A DNA stretch of 64,000 nucleotides, taken from assembly GCF_900460525.1 (NCBI RefSeq), contig NZ_UHIY01000001.1, forward strand, positions 2,542,001 to 2,606,000, in the 5' to 3' direction. Position numbers and translations under genes: made by a program. Below the pieces are notes generated by a model. That model did not search any database, was not told where the DNA came from, and worked only from the letters and a program-made list of their open reading frames with translations. Position 1 is the first letter of the stretch; each line of letters opens with the position of its first letter. Shown in pieces: positions 10,668-20,057 of this stretch. The stretch is from Yersinia kristensenii. Lineage in GTDB: Bacteria; Pseudomonadota; Gammaproteobacteria; Enterobacterales; Enterobacteriaceae.

Positions 10668-11291
10668 ATGTCATACAGTGGCGAACGAGATCAATTTGCA
10701 CCTAACATGGCTCTGGTGCCTATGGTGGTTGAGCAGACTTCACGTGGAGAGCGTTCTTACGATATTTTCTCCCGTCTGCTTAAAGAGCGTATTATTTTTC
10801 TGACTGGCCAAGTCGAAGACCATATGGCCAATTTGATCACAGCACAAATGCTGTTTCTGGAAGCAGAGAACCCAGAAAAAGACATCTTCCTGTATATCAA
10901 CTCGCCAGGCGGGGTGATTACTGCCGGGATGTCAATTTATGACACCATGCAATTCATTAAGCCTGATGTTAGCACTATCTGTATGGGCCAGGCGTGTTCA
11001 ATGGGGGCATTTCTGTTGACCGCGGGCGCTAAGGGTAAACGTTTCTGCTTGCCGAATTCACGGGTCATGATTCATCAACCGTTGGGCGGTTTCCAGGGCC
11101 AGGCTACAGATATTGAAATTCATGCCAGAGAGATTTTAAAAGTGAAATCGCGCATGAATGAGCTAATGGCACTTCACACGGGAAAATCTCTTGAAGAAAT
11201 AGAGAGAGACACTGAGCGTGACCGTTTCCTGTCAGCCGAACAGGCTGTAGAATACGGTTTAGTTGATTCTGTGTTCACCCGTCGTGACTAA
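10668..11291 (+). CDS. clpP: ATP-dependent Clp protease proteolytic subunit
   Basis: A 207-residue serine peptidase that forms the double heptameric barrel of ClpXP and ClpAP. The catalytic triad is in place: Ser111 in GQACSMGAF, His136 in MIHQPLG and Asp185 in DTERDRF, the same numbers as in the E. coli precursor. The N terminus [18 protein letters not shown] carries the short propeptide. The start has TAGGAG seven bases upstream. clpX follows 221 bases later. Confidence 0.98.
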   Translation: MSYSGERDQFAPNMALVPMVVEQTSRGERSYDIFSRLLKERIIFLTGQVEDHMANLITAQMLFLEAENPEKDIFLYINSPGGVITAGMSIYDTMQFIKPDVSTICMGQACSMGAFLLTAGAKGKRFCLPNSRVMIHQPLGGFQGQATDIEIHAREILKVKSRMNELMALHTGKSLEEIERDTERDRFLSAEQAVEYGLVDSVFTRRD

Positions 11292-11512
11292 CGACTTATT
11301 TCTGTGAGCCGATATACTATAGTTAATGTAAATAGATAGTGAATGTAAAAAGAACAAATCGTAGCGCTGCATAAAGCCAATTGCGTATTGTTTGTACCCT
11401 ACTCATTATATCGGCTGTCCGTTACAAGCTAACGTGGCGTACAGTAATAGCGAGAATAGTCTCCCTGCCGCATGGTTTTTAGTGTGACAGATACTGAAGA
11501 AGAGGTTTACTG

Positions 11513-12784
11513 ATGACAGATAAGCGCAAAGACGGTTCTGGAAAGCTGCTGTATTGCTCTTTCTGCGGCAAAAGCCAGCATGAAGTGCGTAAGCTAATTG
11601 CCGGGCCGTCAGTGTATATCTGCGATGAATGTGTCGATTTGTGTAACGACATTATTCGCGAAGAGATCAAAGAAGTTGCGCCGCACCGGGAGCGTAGTTC
11701 GCTGCCAACGCCGCATGAAATTCGTCGCCATCTTGATGATTATGTCATTGGGCAGGAACCGGCGAAAAAAGTGTTGGCTGTTGCGGTATATAACCATTAC
11801 AAGCGTTTGCGCAATGGCGACACCAGCAATGGTATCGAGTTGGGTAAAAGTAATATTCTGCTGATCGGCCCGACGGGTAGTGGTAAAACGCTGCTGGCGG
11901 AAACATTGGCTCGCTTCCTGGATGTGCCATTCACCATGGCAGATGCGACCACACTGACCGAAGCGGGTTATGTGGGCGAAGACGTTGAAAATATCATTCA
12001 GAAGCTATTGCAGAAATGTGATTACGACGTTCAGAAAGCGCAACGCGGTATCGTCTATATCGATGAAATTGATAAGATTTCACGTAAGTCTGATAACCCA
12101 TCGATCACCCGTGATGTTTCGGGCGAAGGTGTGCAACAGGCCTTGCTGAAATTGATCGAAGGGACTATTGCTGCCGTACCACCACAAGGCGGTCGTAAGC
12201 ATCCACAGCAGGAATTTTTACAGGTTGATACCTCTAAAATTCTGTTTATCTGTGGTGGGGCTTTTGCGGGCTTGGACAAAGTTATCGGGCAGCGCATTAA
12301 CACCGGAACGGGTATTGGTTTCGGCGCTACGGTAAAAGGCAAATCAGAAAAAGCGACAGAAGGCGAATTATTGAGCCAGGCTGAACCGGAAGATCTGATT
12401 AAATTCGGTTTAATCCCTGAATTTATTGGCCGTTTGCCAGTGGTTGCAACCTTGAGTGAATTGAGCGAAGACGCCCTGATTCAGATTCTGAAAGAACCGA
12501 AAAATGCACTGACTAAACAATATCAGGCATTGTTCAATCTTGAAGGTGTGGAACTTGAGTTCCGTGATGAAGCGCTGACGGCGATTGCCAAAAAAGCAAT
12601 GGTACGTAAAACCGGTGCTCGTGGCCTGCGCTCTATCGTAGAAGGTGCTTTGCTGGATACCATGTACGATTTACCGTCAATGGACAGTGTGGAAAAAGTG
12701 GTGGTAGATGAGTCAGTTATCGCTGGTCAATCTGCCCCAATGCTGATTTATGGCCAACCGGAAGCCCAAGCTTCTGGCGAATAA
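11513..12784 (+). CDS. clpX: ATP-dependent Clp protease, unfoldase subunit ClpX
   Basis: A 423-residue AAA+ unfoldase that feeds tagged proteins to ClpP. Residues 15, 18, 37 and 40 are the four Cys of the N-terminal zinc-binding domain. The Walker A motif GPTGSGKT is at about 119-126, Walker B YIDEIDKI near 180, the pore loop GYVGEDVE follows Walker A, and the sensor II arginine is in KTGARGLRS. The ClpP-binding loop IGFGATVKG is also visible. Its length equals the family norm. A strong terminator follows the stop. Confidence 0.98.
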   Translation: MTDKRKDGSGKLLYCSFCGKSQHEVRKLIAGPSVYICDECVDLCNDIIREEIKEVAPHRERSSLPTPHEIRRHLDDYVIGQEPAKKVLAVAVYNHYKRLRNGDTSNGIELGKSNILLIGPTGSGKTLLAETLARFLDVPFTMADATTLTEAGYVGEDVENIIQKLLQKCDYDVQKAQRGIVYIDEIDKISRKSDNPSITRDVSGEGVQQALLKLIEGTIAAVPPQGGRKHPQQEFLQVDTSKILFICGGAFAGLDKVIGQRINTGTGIGFGATVKGKSEKATEGELLSQAEPEDLIKFGLIPEFIGRLPVVATLSELSEDALIQILKEPKNALTKQYQALFNLEGVELEFRDEALTAIAKKAMVRKTGARGLRSIVEGALLDTMYDLPSMDSVEKVVVDESVIAGQSAPMLIYGQPEAQASGE

Positions 12785-12816
12785 TTAGCCAAATAATCCA
12801 GATGGTTAGTATGACA

Positions 12817-12845
12817 ATGGGGGATTTTATCCCCCATTTCTTTTT
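12817..12845 (+). terminator. Terminator after clpX
   Basis: ATGGGGG-ATTTTAT-CCCCCAT stem followed by TTCTTTTT, 33 bases after the clpX stop. Confidence 0.9.
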
Positions 12846-12860
12846 CCTCGCATTGTAATC

Positions 12861-12936
12861 GTTGAATGTAAGACATTCGTCCCCATATACTCAATTACCT
12901 ATTTAGTGAAACTCGTGATGACTCGTGTTTCACGAG
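12861..12936 (+). promoter_or_regulatory. Heat-shock (sigma-32) promoter of lon and 5' leader hairpin
   Basis: GTTGAA (12861-12866), a 14-base spacer and CCCCATAT (12881-12888) match the sigma-32 pattern and the known layout of the E. coli lon promoter. The predicted transcript start is near 12896. Just downstream, in the leader, is a palindrome CTCGTG-TTT-CACGAG (12922-12936). A second GTGAAACTCGTG copy at 12906-12917 could pair with it in an alternative fold. Confidence 0.8.
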
Positions 12937-12978
12937 ATTCCCAGTAATCTGGCGGAAGCTAAACTAAGAGAGAGCTCT

Positions 12979-15333
12979 ATGAACCCTGAGCGTTCCGAAC
13001 GCATAGAAATCCCCGTATTGCCTCTGCGCGACGTGGTGGTTTATCCGCATATGGTGATCCCACTGTTTGTTGGCCGGGAAAAGTCGATTCGGTGCCTGGA
13101 AGCGGCAATGGACCATGATAAAAAAATCATGCTGGTTGCGCAGAAAGAAGCCTCGACGGATGAGCCTGGTATCAATGATCTGTTTTCAGTCGGCACCGTA
13201 GCCTCGATTTTGCAAATGCTGAAATTGCCTGACGGTACGGTAAAAGTGCTGGTTGAAGGGCTACAGCGTGCGCGTATCACCACTCTTTCCGACAGCGGCG
13301 AGCATTTTGCGGCTCAAGCGGAATATCTTGAATCGCCAGTGATGGATGACCGTGAGCAGGAAGTGTTGGTGCGCACGGCGATTAATCAGTTTGAAGGCTA
13401 CATCAAGCTGAATAAAAAGATCCCACCGGAAGTCCTGGCTTCGTTGCACAGTATTGATGATGCAGCGCGCCTGGCTGATACTATCGCGGCTCATATGCCG
13501 TTGAAGTTAAATGATAAACAAGCTGTTCTGGAAATGTTCGATGTGACTGAACGTCTGGAATATCTGATGGCAATGATGGAATCTGAAATCGATTTATTGC
13601 AGGTCGAAAAACGGATTCGTAATCGTGTCAAAAAGCAGATGGAAAAGAGTCAGCGTGAGTACTATTTGAATGAGCAAATGAAAGCCATTCAGAAAGAACT
13701 GGGCGAGATGGACGATGCACCTGATGAGCATGAAGCACTAAAACGCAAAATCGAAGCGGCAAAAATGCCGAAAGATGCACGCGAAAAAACCGAAGCTGAA
13801 CTGCAAAAACTGAAAATGATGTCGCCGATGTCGGCTGAAGCCACTGTGGTTCGTGGTTACATTGATTGGATGTTGCAGGTGCCGTGGAACAGTCGCAGCA
13901 AAGTGAAAAAAGACTTGGTAAAAGCGCAGGAAGTTCTGGATACCGACCATTACGGTTTGGAACGCGTTAAAGATCGTATTTTAGAATACCTCGCAGTCCA
14001 GAGCCGGGTCAGCAAAATCAAAGGGCCAATCCTGTGTTTGGTAGGGCCTCCAGGGGTGGGTAAAACCTCTTTGGGGCAATCTATCGCCCGGGCAACCGGT
14101 CGCCAATATGTGCGTATGGCATTGGGTGGGGTACGTGATGAAGCGGAAATCCGTGGTCACCGCCGTACCTATATCGGTTCTATGCCGGGTAAATTGATCC
14201 AGAAGATGGCGAAAGTCGGGGTAAAAAACCCACTATTCCTGTTGGATGAGATCGATAAAATGGCATCCGACATGCGCGGCGATCCAGCGTCTGCTTTGCT
14301 GGAGGTGTTAGATCCAGAACAAAACGTGGCATTTAACGATCACTATCTGGAAGTGGATTATGACTTGTCAGATGTGATGTTTGTTGCGACCTCTAACTCC
14401 ATGAATATTCCGGCGCCGTTGCTGGACCGTATGGAAGTGATTCGCCTGTCTGGTTATACCGAAGATGAGAAACTCAATATTGCCAAGCAGCATCTGCTGC
14501 CAAAACAATTTGAGCGCAACGCCATTAAGAAAGGCGAGCTGACCATCGATGACAGCGCGATCATGAGCATTATCCGTTATTACACCCGTGAAGCTGGGGT
14601 GCGTAGTCTGGAGCGCGAAATCTCTAAACTGTGCCGTAAAGCAGTCAAAAATCTGCTGATGGATAAAACGGTTAAGCACATTGAAATCAATGGCGACAAC
14701 CTGAAAGACTTCTTGGGTGTACAGAAAGTTGATTATGGTCGTGCTGACACTGAAAACCGTGTAGGGCAAGTGACGGGCTTAGCGTGGACTGAAGTGGGCG
14801 GTGACTTACTGACCATCGAAACCGCGTGTGTGCCGGGCAAAGGCAAACTGACTTATACCGGTTCACTGGGTGAAGTCATGCAAGAATCCATTCAGGCTGC
14901 ATTGACCGTGGTGCGTGCGCGTGCGGATAAATTAGGTATTAACCCTGATTTCTACGAAAAACGCGATATCCACGTGCACGTGCCTGAAGGGGCGACGCCG
15001 AAAGATGGCCCAAGCGCAGGTATTGCGATGTGTACCGCGCTGGTTTCTTGTCTGACGGGCAATCCGGTGCGGGCTGATGTGGCTATGACCGGCGAAATCA
15101 CTTTGCGTGGCTTGGTCTTGCCAATAGGTGGTTTGAAAGAAAAATTGTTGGCCGCTCACCGTGGTGGGATCAAAGTGGTGCTGATTCCAGATGATAACAA
15201 ACGTGATTTGGAAGAGATTCCAGACAATGTTATCGCGGATCTGGAGATCCATCCGGTAAAACGAATTGATGATGTTTTAGCCATTGCGTTGCAAAATCCT
15301 GCCTTCGGGGCACAGCCGGTAGCGTCAAAATAG
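12979..15333 (+). CDS. lon: ATP-dependent protease Lon
   Basis: A 784-residue protease with N-terminal substrate-binding domain, AAA+ module and C-terminal peptidase domain in one chain. Walker [10 protein letters not shown] lies near residue 356, and the catalytic Ser679 sits in [11 protein letters not shown] with the paired Lys about 43 residues on. The open frame extends to a GTG at 12925, but the ATG at 12979 ([18 protein letters not shown]) has an AGAGAG site and gives exactly the E. coli start and length. Lon degrades misfolded and regulatory proteins. In Yersinia it is also linked to turnover of YmoA, which is encoded 18 kb away here. Confidence 0.98.
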   Translation: MNPERSERIEIPVLPLRDVVVYPHMVIPLFVGREKSIRCLEAAMDHDKKIMLVAQKEASTDEPGINDLFSVGTVASILQMLKLPDGTVKVLVEGLQRARITTLSDSGEHFAAQAEYLESPVMDDREQEVLVRTAINQFEGYIKLNKKIPPEVLASLHSIDDAARLADTIAAHMPLKLNDKQAVLEMFDVTERLEYLMAMMESEIDLLQVEKRIRNRVKKQMEKSQREYYLNEQMKAIQKELGEMDDAPDEHEALKRKIEAAKMPKDAREKTEAELQKLKMMSPMSAEATVVRGYIDWMLQVPWNSRSKVKKDLVKAQEVLDTDHYGLERVKDRILEYLAVQSRVSKIKGPILCLVGPPGVGKTSLGQSIARATGRQYVRMALGGVRDEAEIRGHRRTYIGSMPGKLIQKMAKVGVKNPLFLLDEIDKMASDMRGDPASALLEVLDPEQNVAFNDHYLEVDYDLSDVMFVATSNSMNIPAPLLDRMEVIRLSGYTEDEKLNIAKQHLLPKQFERNAIKKGELTIDDSAIMSIIRYYTREAGVRSLEREISKLCRKAVKNLLMDKTVKHIEINGDNLKDFLGVQKVDYGRADTENRVGQVTGLAWTEVGGDLLTIETACVPGKGKLTYTGSLGEVMQESIQAALTVVRARADKLGINPDFYEKRDIHVHVPEGATPKDGPSAGIAMCTALVSCLTGNPVRADVAMTGEITLRGLVLPIGGLKEKLLAAHRGGIKVVLIPDDNKRDLEEIPDNVIADLEIHPVKRIDDVLAIALQNPAFGAQPVASK

Positions 15334-15366
15334 TGACGGATCGCAAGAAGTATTGATAAAACTGAT

Positions 15367-15402
15367 GCTGGTAAGTGAAATGCTACTTGCCAGCTATTTT
15401 TT
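15367..15402 (+). terminator. Terminator after lon
   Basis: GCTGGTAAGT / ACTTGCCAGC stem with an 8-base loop, followed by TATTTTTT. Confidence 0.88.
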
Positions 15403-15550
15403 GTGCCGCTAAGTTAGTTCGTCTGTCTGACAAAAGTTTACGCCTTTGGGCTGCTTGCTAAGGTTGGACAGGATTGATATAACAGCTGCGCTGTCGTGTT
15501 GTCCGTAGGGATTTTCGGCGCGACAATAGAATTTTAAAGGGGATGAAAGA

Positions 15551-15823
15551 GTGAATAAGTCACAACTGATCGACAAAATTGCCGCAGGTGCTGATATTTC
15601 TAAAGCGGCCGCTGGGCGCGCGTTGGACGCAATTATTGCTTCTGTTACTGAATCTTTGAAAGAAGGGGATGACGTAGCTCTGGTTGGTTTTGGTACTTTT
15701 GCAGTACGTGAGCGTTCTGCACGTACTGGCCGTAACCCTCAGACCGGCAAAGAAATCAGTATTCCAGCCGCTAAAGTTCCAGGTTTCCGCGCCGGTAAAG
15801 GCTTGAAAGACGCTGTAAACTGA
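15551..15823 (+). CDS. hupB: DNA-binding protein HU-beta
   Basis: A 90-residue histone-like protein that bends and compacts DNA as a dimer with itself or HU-alpha. The conserved arm sequence [10 protein letters not shown] and the terminal core [15 protein letters not shown] are unmistakable, and the N-terminal [20 protein letters not shown] matches HupB rather than HupA. The start is a GTG with AAAGGGG upstream. It stands alone between lon and ppiD with its own terminator. Confidence 0.97.
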   Translation: MNKSQLIDKIAAGADISKAAAGRALDAIIASVTESLKEGDDVALVGFGTFAVRERSARTGRNPQTGKEISIPAAKVPGFRAGKGLKDAVN

Positions 15824-15910
15824 TTGCTGCGCCAATTATCACCTGTAGCCGAATATTGTTTGTGTTAAACAATAACCTGACGCAGTTGAGCTGGTAAGGT
15901 AAGATACAAG

Positions 15911-15938
15911 GCGCATCGTTAATGATGCGCTTTTTTTT
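15911..15938 (+). terminator. Terminator after hupB
   Basis: GCGCATC-GTTAAT-GATGCGC followed by eight T residues. Confidence 0.93.
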
Positions 15939-16034
15939 CGCGCAGCAGCACGAAGGGCTGTCGCAAGGAATGCTGGGTTTATTTAGACCTGCGCAACAGT
16001 TTTTATCCATATTACAGCGGAGTATTGTCACATT

Positions 16035-17921
16035 ATGATGGACAATTTACGCGCGGCTGCTAATAACGTCGTGCTCAAAATCATTCTGGCCTTGATCATG
16101 TTGTCCTTTATCCTGACTGGGGTTGGCAGCTATTTGATTGGCGGTTCCAACGACTTTGCAGCTAAAGTTAATGGCCAAGAGATTAGTCGTGGTCAGTTAG
16201 AACAGGCTGTACAGAGTGAACGTGGCCGCTTGCAACAGCAATTAGGTGAACAGTTCTCCGCATTGGCTGCGAATGAAGGCTACATGTTACAACTGCGTCA
16301 GCAGGTACTTGGGCAATTGGTCAACAATATGTTGCTCGACCAATATGCTAAAAAATTAGGTCTGACTGCCAGTGACGAACAAGTGAAAGATGCCATCCGC
16401 CAGGCACCTTATTTCCAGACTGATGGTAAGTTCGACAACAGCAAATATCTTGAGCTGGTTAATCGCATGGGCTACACCCCAGACCAATTCGCTCAATTAC
16501 AGCGCCAGCAGTTGATTAATCAGCAATTATTACAAGCCTTTGGTGATACTGGTTTTGTACTGCCTATCGAAGCACAGGCGATGTCAGAGCTGATTTTGCA
16601 GCAACGTGAAGTCCGTCTGGCAACGCTAGACCTCAAAGCACTTCAAGCGCAGCAGAAAGTCACTGATGAAGAGCTGCAAGCGTATTACGACCAGAATAAA
16701 AATAGCTTCATTGCGCCGGAACAGATGAAAATCAGTTTCATTGCGATGGATGCCGCTGCGATGCAGGATAAAATCACGATTACTGAAGAAGATATCGCCG
16801 CGTATTACGAACAGCATAAAAGCACCTATACCCAGCCTGAGCAACGTAACTACAGTGTTATTCAGTTTAAAACTGAAGCTGAAGCCAAAACTGCATTGGA
16901 TGAGCTGAAAAAAGGTGCTGATTTCGCCGCTATGGCAAAAGAGAAATCAACTGACATCATTTCCCGCAAAAATGGCGGTGAGTTGGGGTGGTTGGAACCG
17001 GAAACTACGGCGGATGAGCTGAAACAAGCCAATCTGACCGAGAAAGGTCAGTTGTCTGATGTGGTGAAATCTTCTGTGGGTTACTTGATTGTTCGTCTTA
17101 ACGATATCAAACCTGCACAGGTAAAACCGTTGTCAGAAGTTCATGATGCACTGGCTAAACAGGTTAAGCAGGAAAAAGCAGTTGATGCTTATTACGCCTT
17201 ACAGCAAAAAGTCAGCGAAGCGGCTACCAGCGACAACGAATCTCTGGCGTCAGCGGAAGAAGCCGCAGGTGCTAAAGCTAAGCAAACCGGCTGGTTTACC
17301 CGCGATACAGTGCCAACTGAGGTTAATTTCAAACCTGTAGTGCAAGCCATCTTTGAGGGCGGTTTGGTCGGTGAGAACGGCGCGCCTGGCAGCAACTCTG
17401 ATGTCATCACAGTTGATGGCGACCGAGCCTTTGTTATCCGCATTGACGGCCACAAACCTGAAGGTATTGAGCCATTTGATCAAGTTCGTGATCAGGTTGC
17501 CGAGCTGGTAAAACGTCAGAAAGCAGAACAATTGGCACGCATTGATGGTGAGAATATCCTGACTGCGCTGAAACAAGGCAAAGGCGAAGAAGCTATGAAA
17601 GCCGCTGGTATCAGCTTTGGTGAGAAGAAAACCTTGTCACGGGCACCAGATGATGACCAATTAGTACAGACTATCTTTAGCTTGCCTCATCCGCAAAAAG
17701 ACCAGCCGGTGTATGGCTTGTCTCAGGACCGTCAAGACAACATCGTCTTGATCGAACTGTTATCTGTGACACCGGGTAAATTGCCAGAAGGTGAAATGAA
17801 GACTTTCGTCGCTAAGATGGAAGAAGGGGCTAGCGGTGTGACCTTTGATGCGCTGATGGCGAACCTGCGCAAACAGGCGACCATTAAGATGGGGCCTGCG
17901 GAGCAACAGCAGCCTCAATAA
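16035..17921 (+). CDS. ppiD: Periplasmic folding chaperone PpiD (SurA/parvulin type)
   Basis: A 628-residue protein anchored by one N-terminal helix (about residues 16-36, ending in SYLIGG) with the rest in the periplasm. A SurA_N-like helical region is followed by a parvulin-type domain around residues 265-360, with GGELGWLEPE and VGYLIVRLNDIKP, and a C-terminal helical part. It sits near the SecYEG exit and helps newly exported proteins fold; isomerase activity in the E. coli homologue is weak or absent. Its place between hupB and the comEA-like gene is the same as in E. coli. Confidence 0.96.
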   Translation: MMDNLRAAANNVVLKIILALIMLSFILTGVGSYLIGGSNDFAAKVNGQEISRGQLEQAVQSERGRLQQQLGEQFSALAANEGYMLQLRQQVLGQLVNNMLLDQYAKKLGLTASDEQVKDAIRQAPYFQTDGKFDNSKYLELVNRMGYTPDQFAQLQRQQLINQQLLQAFGDTGFVLPIEAQAMSELILQQREVRLATLDLKALQAQQKVTDEELQAYYDQNKNSFIAPEQMKISFIAMDAAAMQDKITITEEDIAAYYEQHKSTYTQPEQRNYSVIQFKTEAEAKTALDELKKGADFAAMAKEKSTDIISRKNGGELGWLEPETTADELKQANLTEKGQLSDVVKSSVGYLIVRLNDIKPAQVKPLSEVHDALAKQVKQEKAVDAYYALQQKVSEAATSDNESLASAEEAAGAKAKQTGWFTRDTVPTEVNFKPVVQAIFEGGLVGENGAPGSNSDVITVDGDRAFVIRIDGHKPEGIEPFDQVRDQVAELVKRQKAEQLARIDGENILTALKQGKGEEAMKAAGISFGEKKTLSRAPDDDQLVQTIFSLPHPQKDQPVYGLSQDRQDNIVLIELLSVTPGKLPEGEMKTFVAKMEEGASGVTFDALMANLRKQATIKMGPAEQQQPQ

Positions 17922-17972
17922 AAAGTCATAACCTCAATAAACCTCGCATTGATTTGCAATTCGATGTAACAA

Positions 17973-17998
17973 CGAAAGGTCGCTTTGGCGACCTTTCG
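17973..17998 (+). terminator. Hairpin after ppiD
   Basis: A perfect 11-bp stem CGAAAGGTCGC / GCGACCTTTCG with loop TTTG lies 50 bases after the ppiD stop. The T-rich tail is poor, so it may act as an mRNA end stabiliser as much as a terminator. Confidence 0.65.
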
Positions 17999-18078
17999 CA
18001 TATCTAAAATCTGCTCTTTGCGGTAAATCGGAGGCTGAGGCAAGGTAGACATGCTGTCAAACACAAGGAGGATACAGC

Positions 18079-18495
18079 ATGAAATTTATAGGAAAATTAT
18101 TTGTAATAGCTGCATTATTAGCAGGTTTTAATATCCAACCTGTGGCATATGCCGTTCCCAGCCCCTCGGAGGGTAAAGCTCTCAATCCATCCGGTAAGAC
18201 CCCGACTAAAGGCCATGTTGCGCCCCAAATCCCGGTAAAAACCACACATGATAAAACGGCTGTAACAGCTACAGTGGGTAATCCGTCAGATGATGTACAA
18301 CACCCAATAAATATTAATAGCGCTGATGCGGAGCAGTTGGCACAGTCCCTCAACGGGATAGGAAGAAAGAAAGCCGAAGCTATTGTGAACTATCGCGAGC
18401 AGTTTGGTTTTTTCACTGATGCAGAACAATTACTCGAAGTTCCGGGTATTGGTCCCTCTTTCTTAGAGAAAAATAGTGGCAAGCTGAGAATGTAA
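18079..18495 (+). CDS. ComEA-family helix-hairpin-helix protein
   Basis: A 138-residue exported protein. It has a signal peptide (MKFIGKLFVIAALLAGF, cut after YAVP or near it), then a Pro/Thr-rich linker of about 60 residues, then a ComEA-type double helix-hairpin-helix domain (about residues 75-138: ININSADAEQLAQ, GIGRKKAEAIV, VPGIGPSFLEKN). Such domains bind DNA without sequence specificity. The E. coli neighbour at this locus is YbaV. A role in DNA uptake is only a family inference. AAGGAGG precedes the start. Confidence 0.88.
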   Translation: MKFIGKLFVIAALLAGFNIQPVAYAVPSPSEGKALNPSGKTPTKGHVAPQIPVKTTHDKTAVTATVGNPSDDVQHPININSADAEQLAQSLNGIGRKKAEAIVNYREQFGFFTDAEQLLEVPGIGPSFLEKNSGKLRM

Positions 18496-18737
18496 ACGTC
18501 AATTATAAAATAGTCAGGCGGGTATTGGTGAGTACTTGTCTGGCTCTTTCATCACGAACAGTGCCCAGTATTTCATAATCTAAGGCACAACTGTCCGGTA
18601 AAACTGTGACGTTAATCCTAATTATATAGTAAGCATGCTATGAAGTGGTTTTCCTCTGCTAGTCTTTCTATCGAGGTCATACCAGTTGTGTTTATCACTT
18701 TATTATTACGATTAACTGTTTGGAGAAGCTCGTCGCC

Positions 18738-19145
18738 ATGCATACTCATATCAAAGTTAGGGGTTTCCATATTGATTTTTTTCAACATGTTAACAATGCC
18801 CGCTACTTAGAGTTTCTCGAAGAAGCGCGTTGGGAATGGCTTGATGGGGAGCCTGCCGCGCAATGGATGGCTGAAAATCAAATCGCTTTTATCGTAGTTA
18901 ATATCAATATTAACTATCGCAAACCCGCAGTTTTGGGGGACCTATTGCGGATCGATAGCCAACTATTAAAGCTGAATGGAAAAAGTGGTGTGATGAAACA
19001 AATTATCACGCTGGAACCTGAATTAATTCCGGTAGCAGATGCAGAATTAACTTTTGTTTGTATCGACCTGCGTAGCCAAAAGGCATTACCTATCGACGGG
19101 GAGTTGCATGAAAAGCTTCAGGAATTTGTGAATCGAGGGCGCTAA
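18738..19145 (+). CDS. fadM: Long-chain acyl-CoA thioesterase FadM
   Basis: A 135-residue hot-dog fold thioesterase of the 4HBT family. The catalytic-region motif is DFFQHVNNARYLEFLEEARW, with Asp near residue 13, as in E. coli FadM (YbaW). It hydrolyses long-chain acyl-CoA intermediates formed when beta-oxidation stalls. The frame opens at 18720, but the internal ATG at 18738 gives the family start (MHTHIKVRG). It ends convergently with queC. Confidence 0.94.
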   Translation: MHTHIKVRGFHIDFFQHVNNARYLEFLEEARWEWLDGEPAAQWMAENQIAFIVVNININYRKPAVLGDLLRIDSQLLKLNGKSGVMKQIITLEPELIPVADAELTFVCIDLRSQKALPIDGELHEKLQEFVNRGR

Positions 19146-19171
19146 AAGGACACGGTGATTAATTGCGATAT

Positions 19172-19194
19172 ACCTCGCTCTGATTGAGCGAGGT
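19172..19194. terminator. Hairpin between convergent fadM and queC
   Basis: ACCTCGCTC-TGATT-GAGCGAGGT lies between the two stop codons. It has no strong T-tail on either strand and could serve both genes. Confidence 0.6.
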
Positions 19195-19245
19195 AGTGAA
19201 AACTGGGCAGTGAATCGCGTTAAATACTCATTCAGAGGTTAAAAA

Positions 19246-19944
19246 TCAAACTAGCCCGGTCTTTTGTTTTAGGCTTAATAGAACTTTAGATTTATTAGCC
19301 AGATAGAACTCTAGCCCTTTGGCCCGCAAATGGCAGGCAGCACATTGATCGCAGCCATCACCCTGAATCCCGTTGTAGCAGGTTAGGGTGTCATGACGGA
19401 CGCGATCGAGTTGCTGATAGTAATCCGCCAACGCCCATGTTTCGGCTTTATCCAGCCACATCAGCGGGGTAATGAATGCTATATCGCGGCCAATACCTAA
19501 ATCTATTGCATGGTTCAGAGCCTTAACGAATTCATCCCGACAATCTGGGTAACCGGAGAAATCTGTTTCGCAGACACCAGTAATAACCGCCTGAGCTTGT
19601 ACCTGATAAGCATAAATAGCCGCCAAGGTCAGAAAAAGAATATTACGACCAGGAACAAATGTACTGGGAAGTGAATCCCCGTCGCCTTCATTGTAGGTTG
19701 GTACGGGAATACTGTCTCGAGTCAGGCTACTGACTGCTAGCTCATTGAGCATCGTCACATCCAACACTTTATGTGCTTTGGCACCCAGTTGAATCGCCAA
19801 ATCACGCGCAACATCGATTTCTGCGCGGTGTCGCTGCCCGTAATCGAAAGTCATGCAGTGGACTTCATCATACTGCTGTAATGCTTGAATTAAGCAGGTT
19901 GTGGAATCTTGCCCACCACTAAAAACAACGACAGCACGTTTCAT
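19246..19944 (-). CDS. queC: 7-cyano-7-deazaguanine synthase
   Basis: A 232-residue ATP-dependent enzyme that converts 7-carboxy-7-deazaguanine to preQ0 in queuosine biosynthesis. The PP-loop [10 protein letters not shown] is at residues 8-17. Four Cys in the C-terminal [16 protein letters not shown] segment are the zinc ligands. The substrate loop [14 protein letters not shown] is also present. It is expressed towards fadM, and its start is 113 bases from the stop of ybaE on the same strand. Confidence 0.97.
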   Translation of the reverse strand: MKRAVVVFSGGQDSTTCLIQALQQYDEVHCMTFDYGQRHRAEIDVARDLAIQLGAKAHKVLDVTMLNELAVSSLTRDSIPVPTYNEGDGDSLPSTFVPGRNILFLTLAAIYAYQVQAQAVITGVCETDFSGYPDCRDEFVKALNHAIDLGIGRDIAFITPLMWLDKAETWALADYYQQLDRVRHDTLTCYNGIQGDGCDQCAACHLRAKGLEFYLANKSKVLLSLKQKTGLV

Positions 19945-20057
19945 ATTGCTACCTCGTAAGGCTGTGAGTCTTAATGAGTCAATCTCACAGCAAAATTAAA
20001 AACTGGCAGTATGGTACTCAGATAGCGCAATAAAAGGTAGCTGCCTGAGCTTGGTTA

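Noticed and set aside
12925..12978. Upstream GTG start for an 802-residue Lon
   Set aside because: It lies inside the leader palindrome and has no ribosome site. The ATG at 12979 gives the exact E. coli start and places Ser679 correctly.
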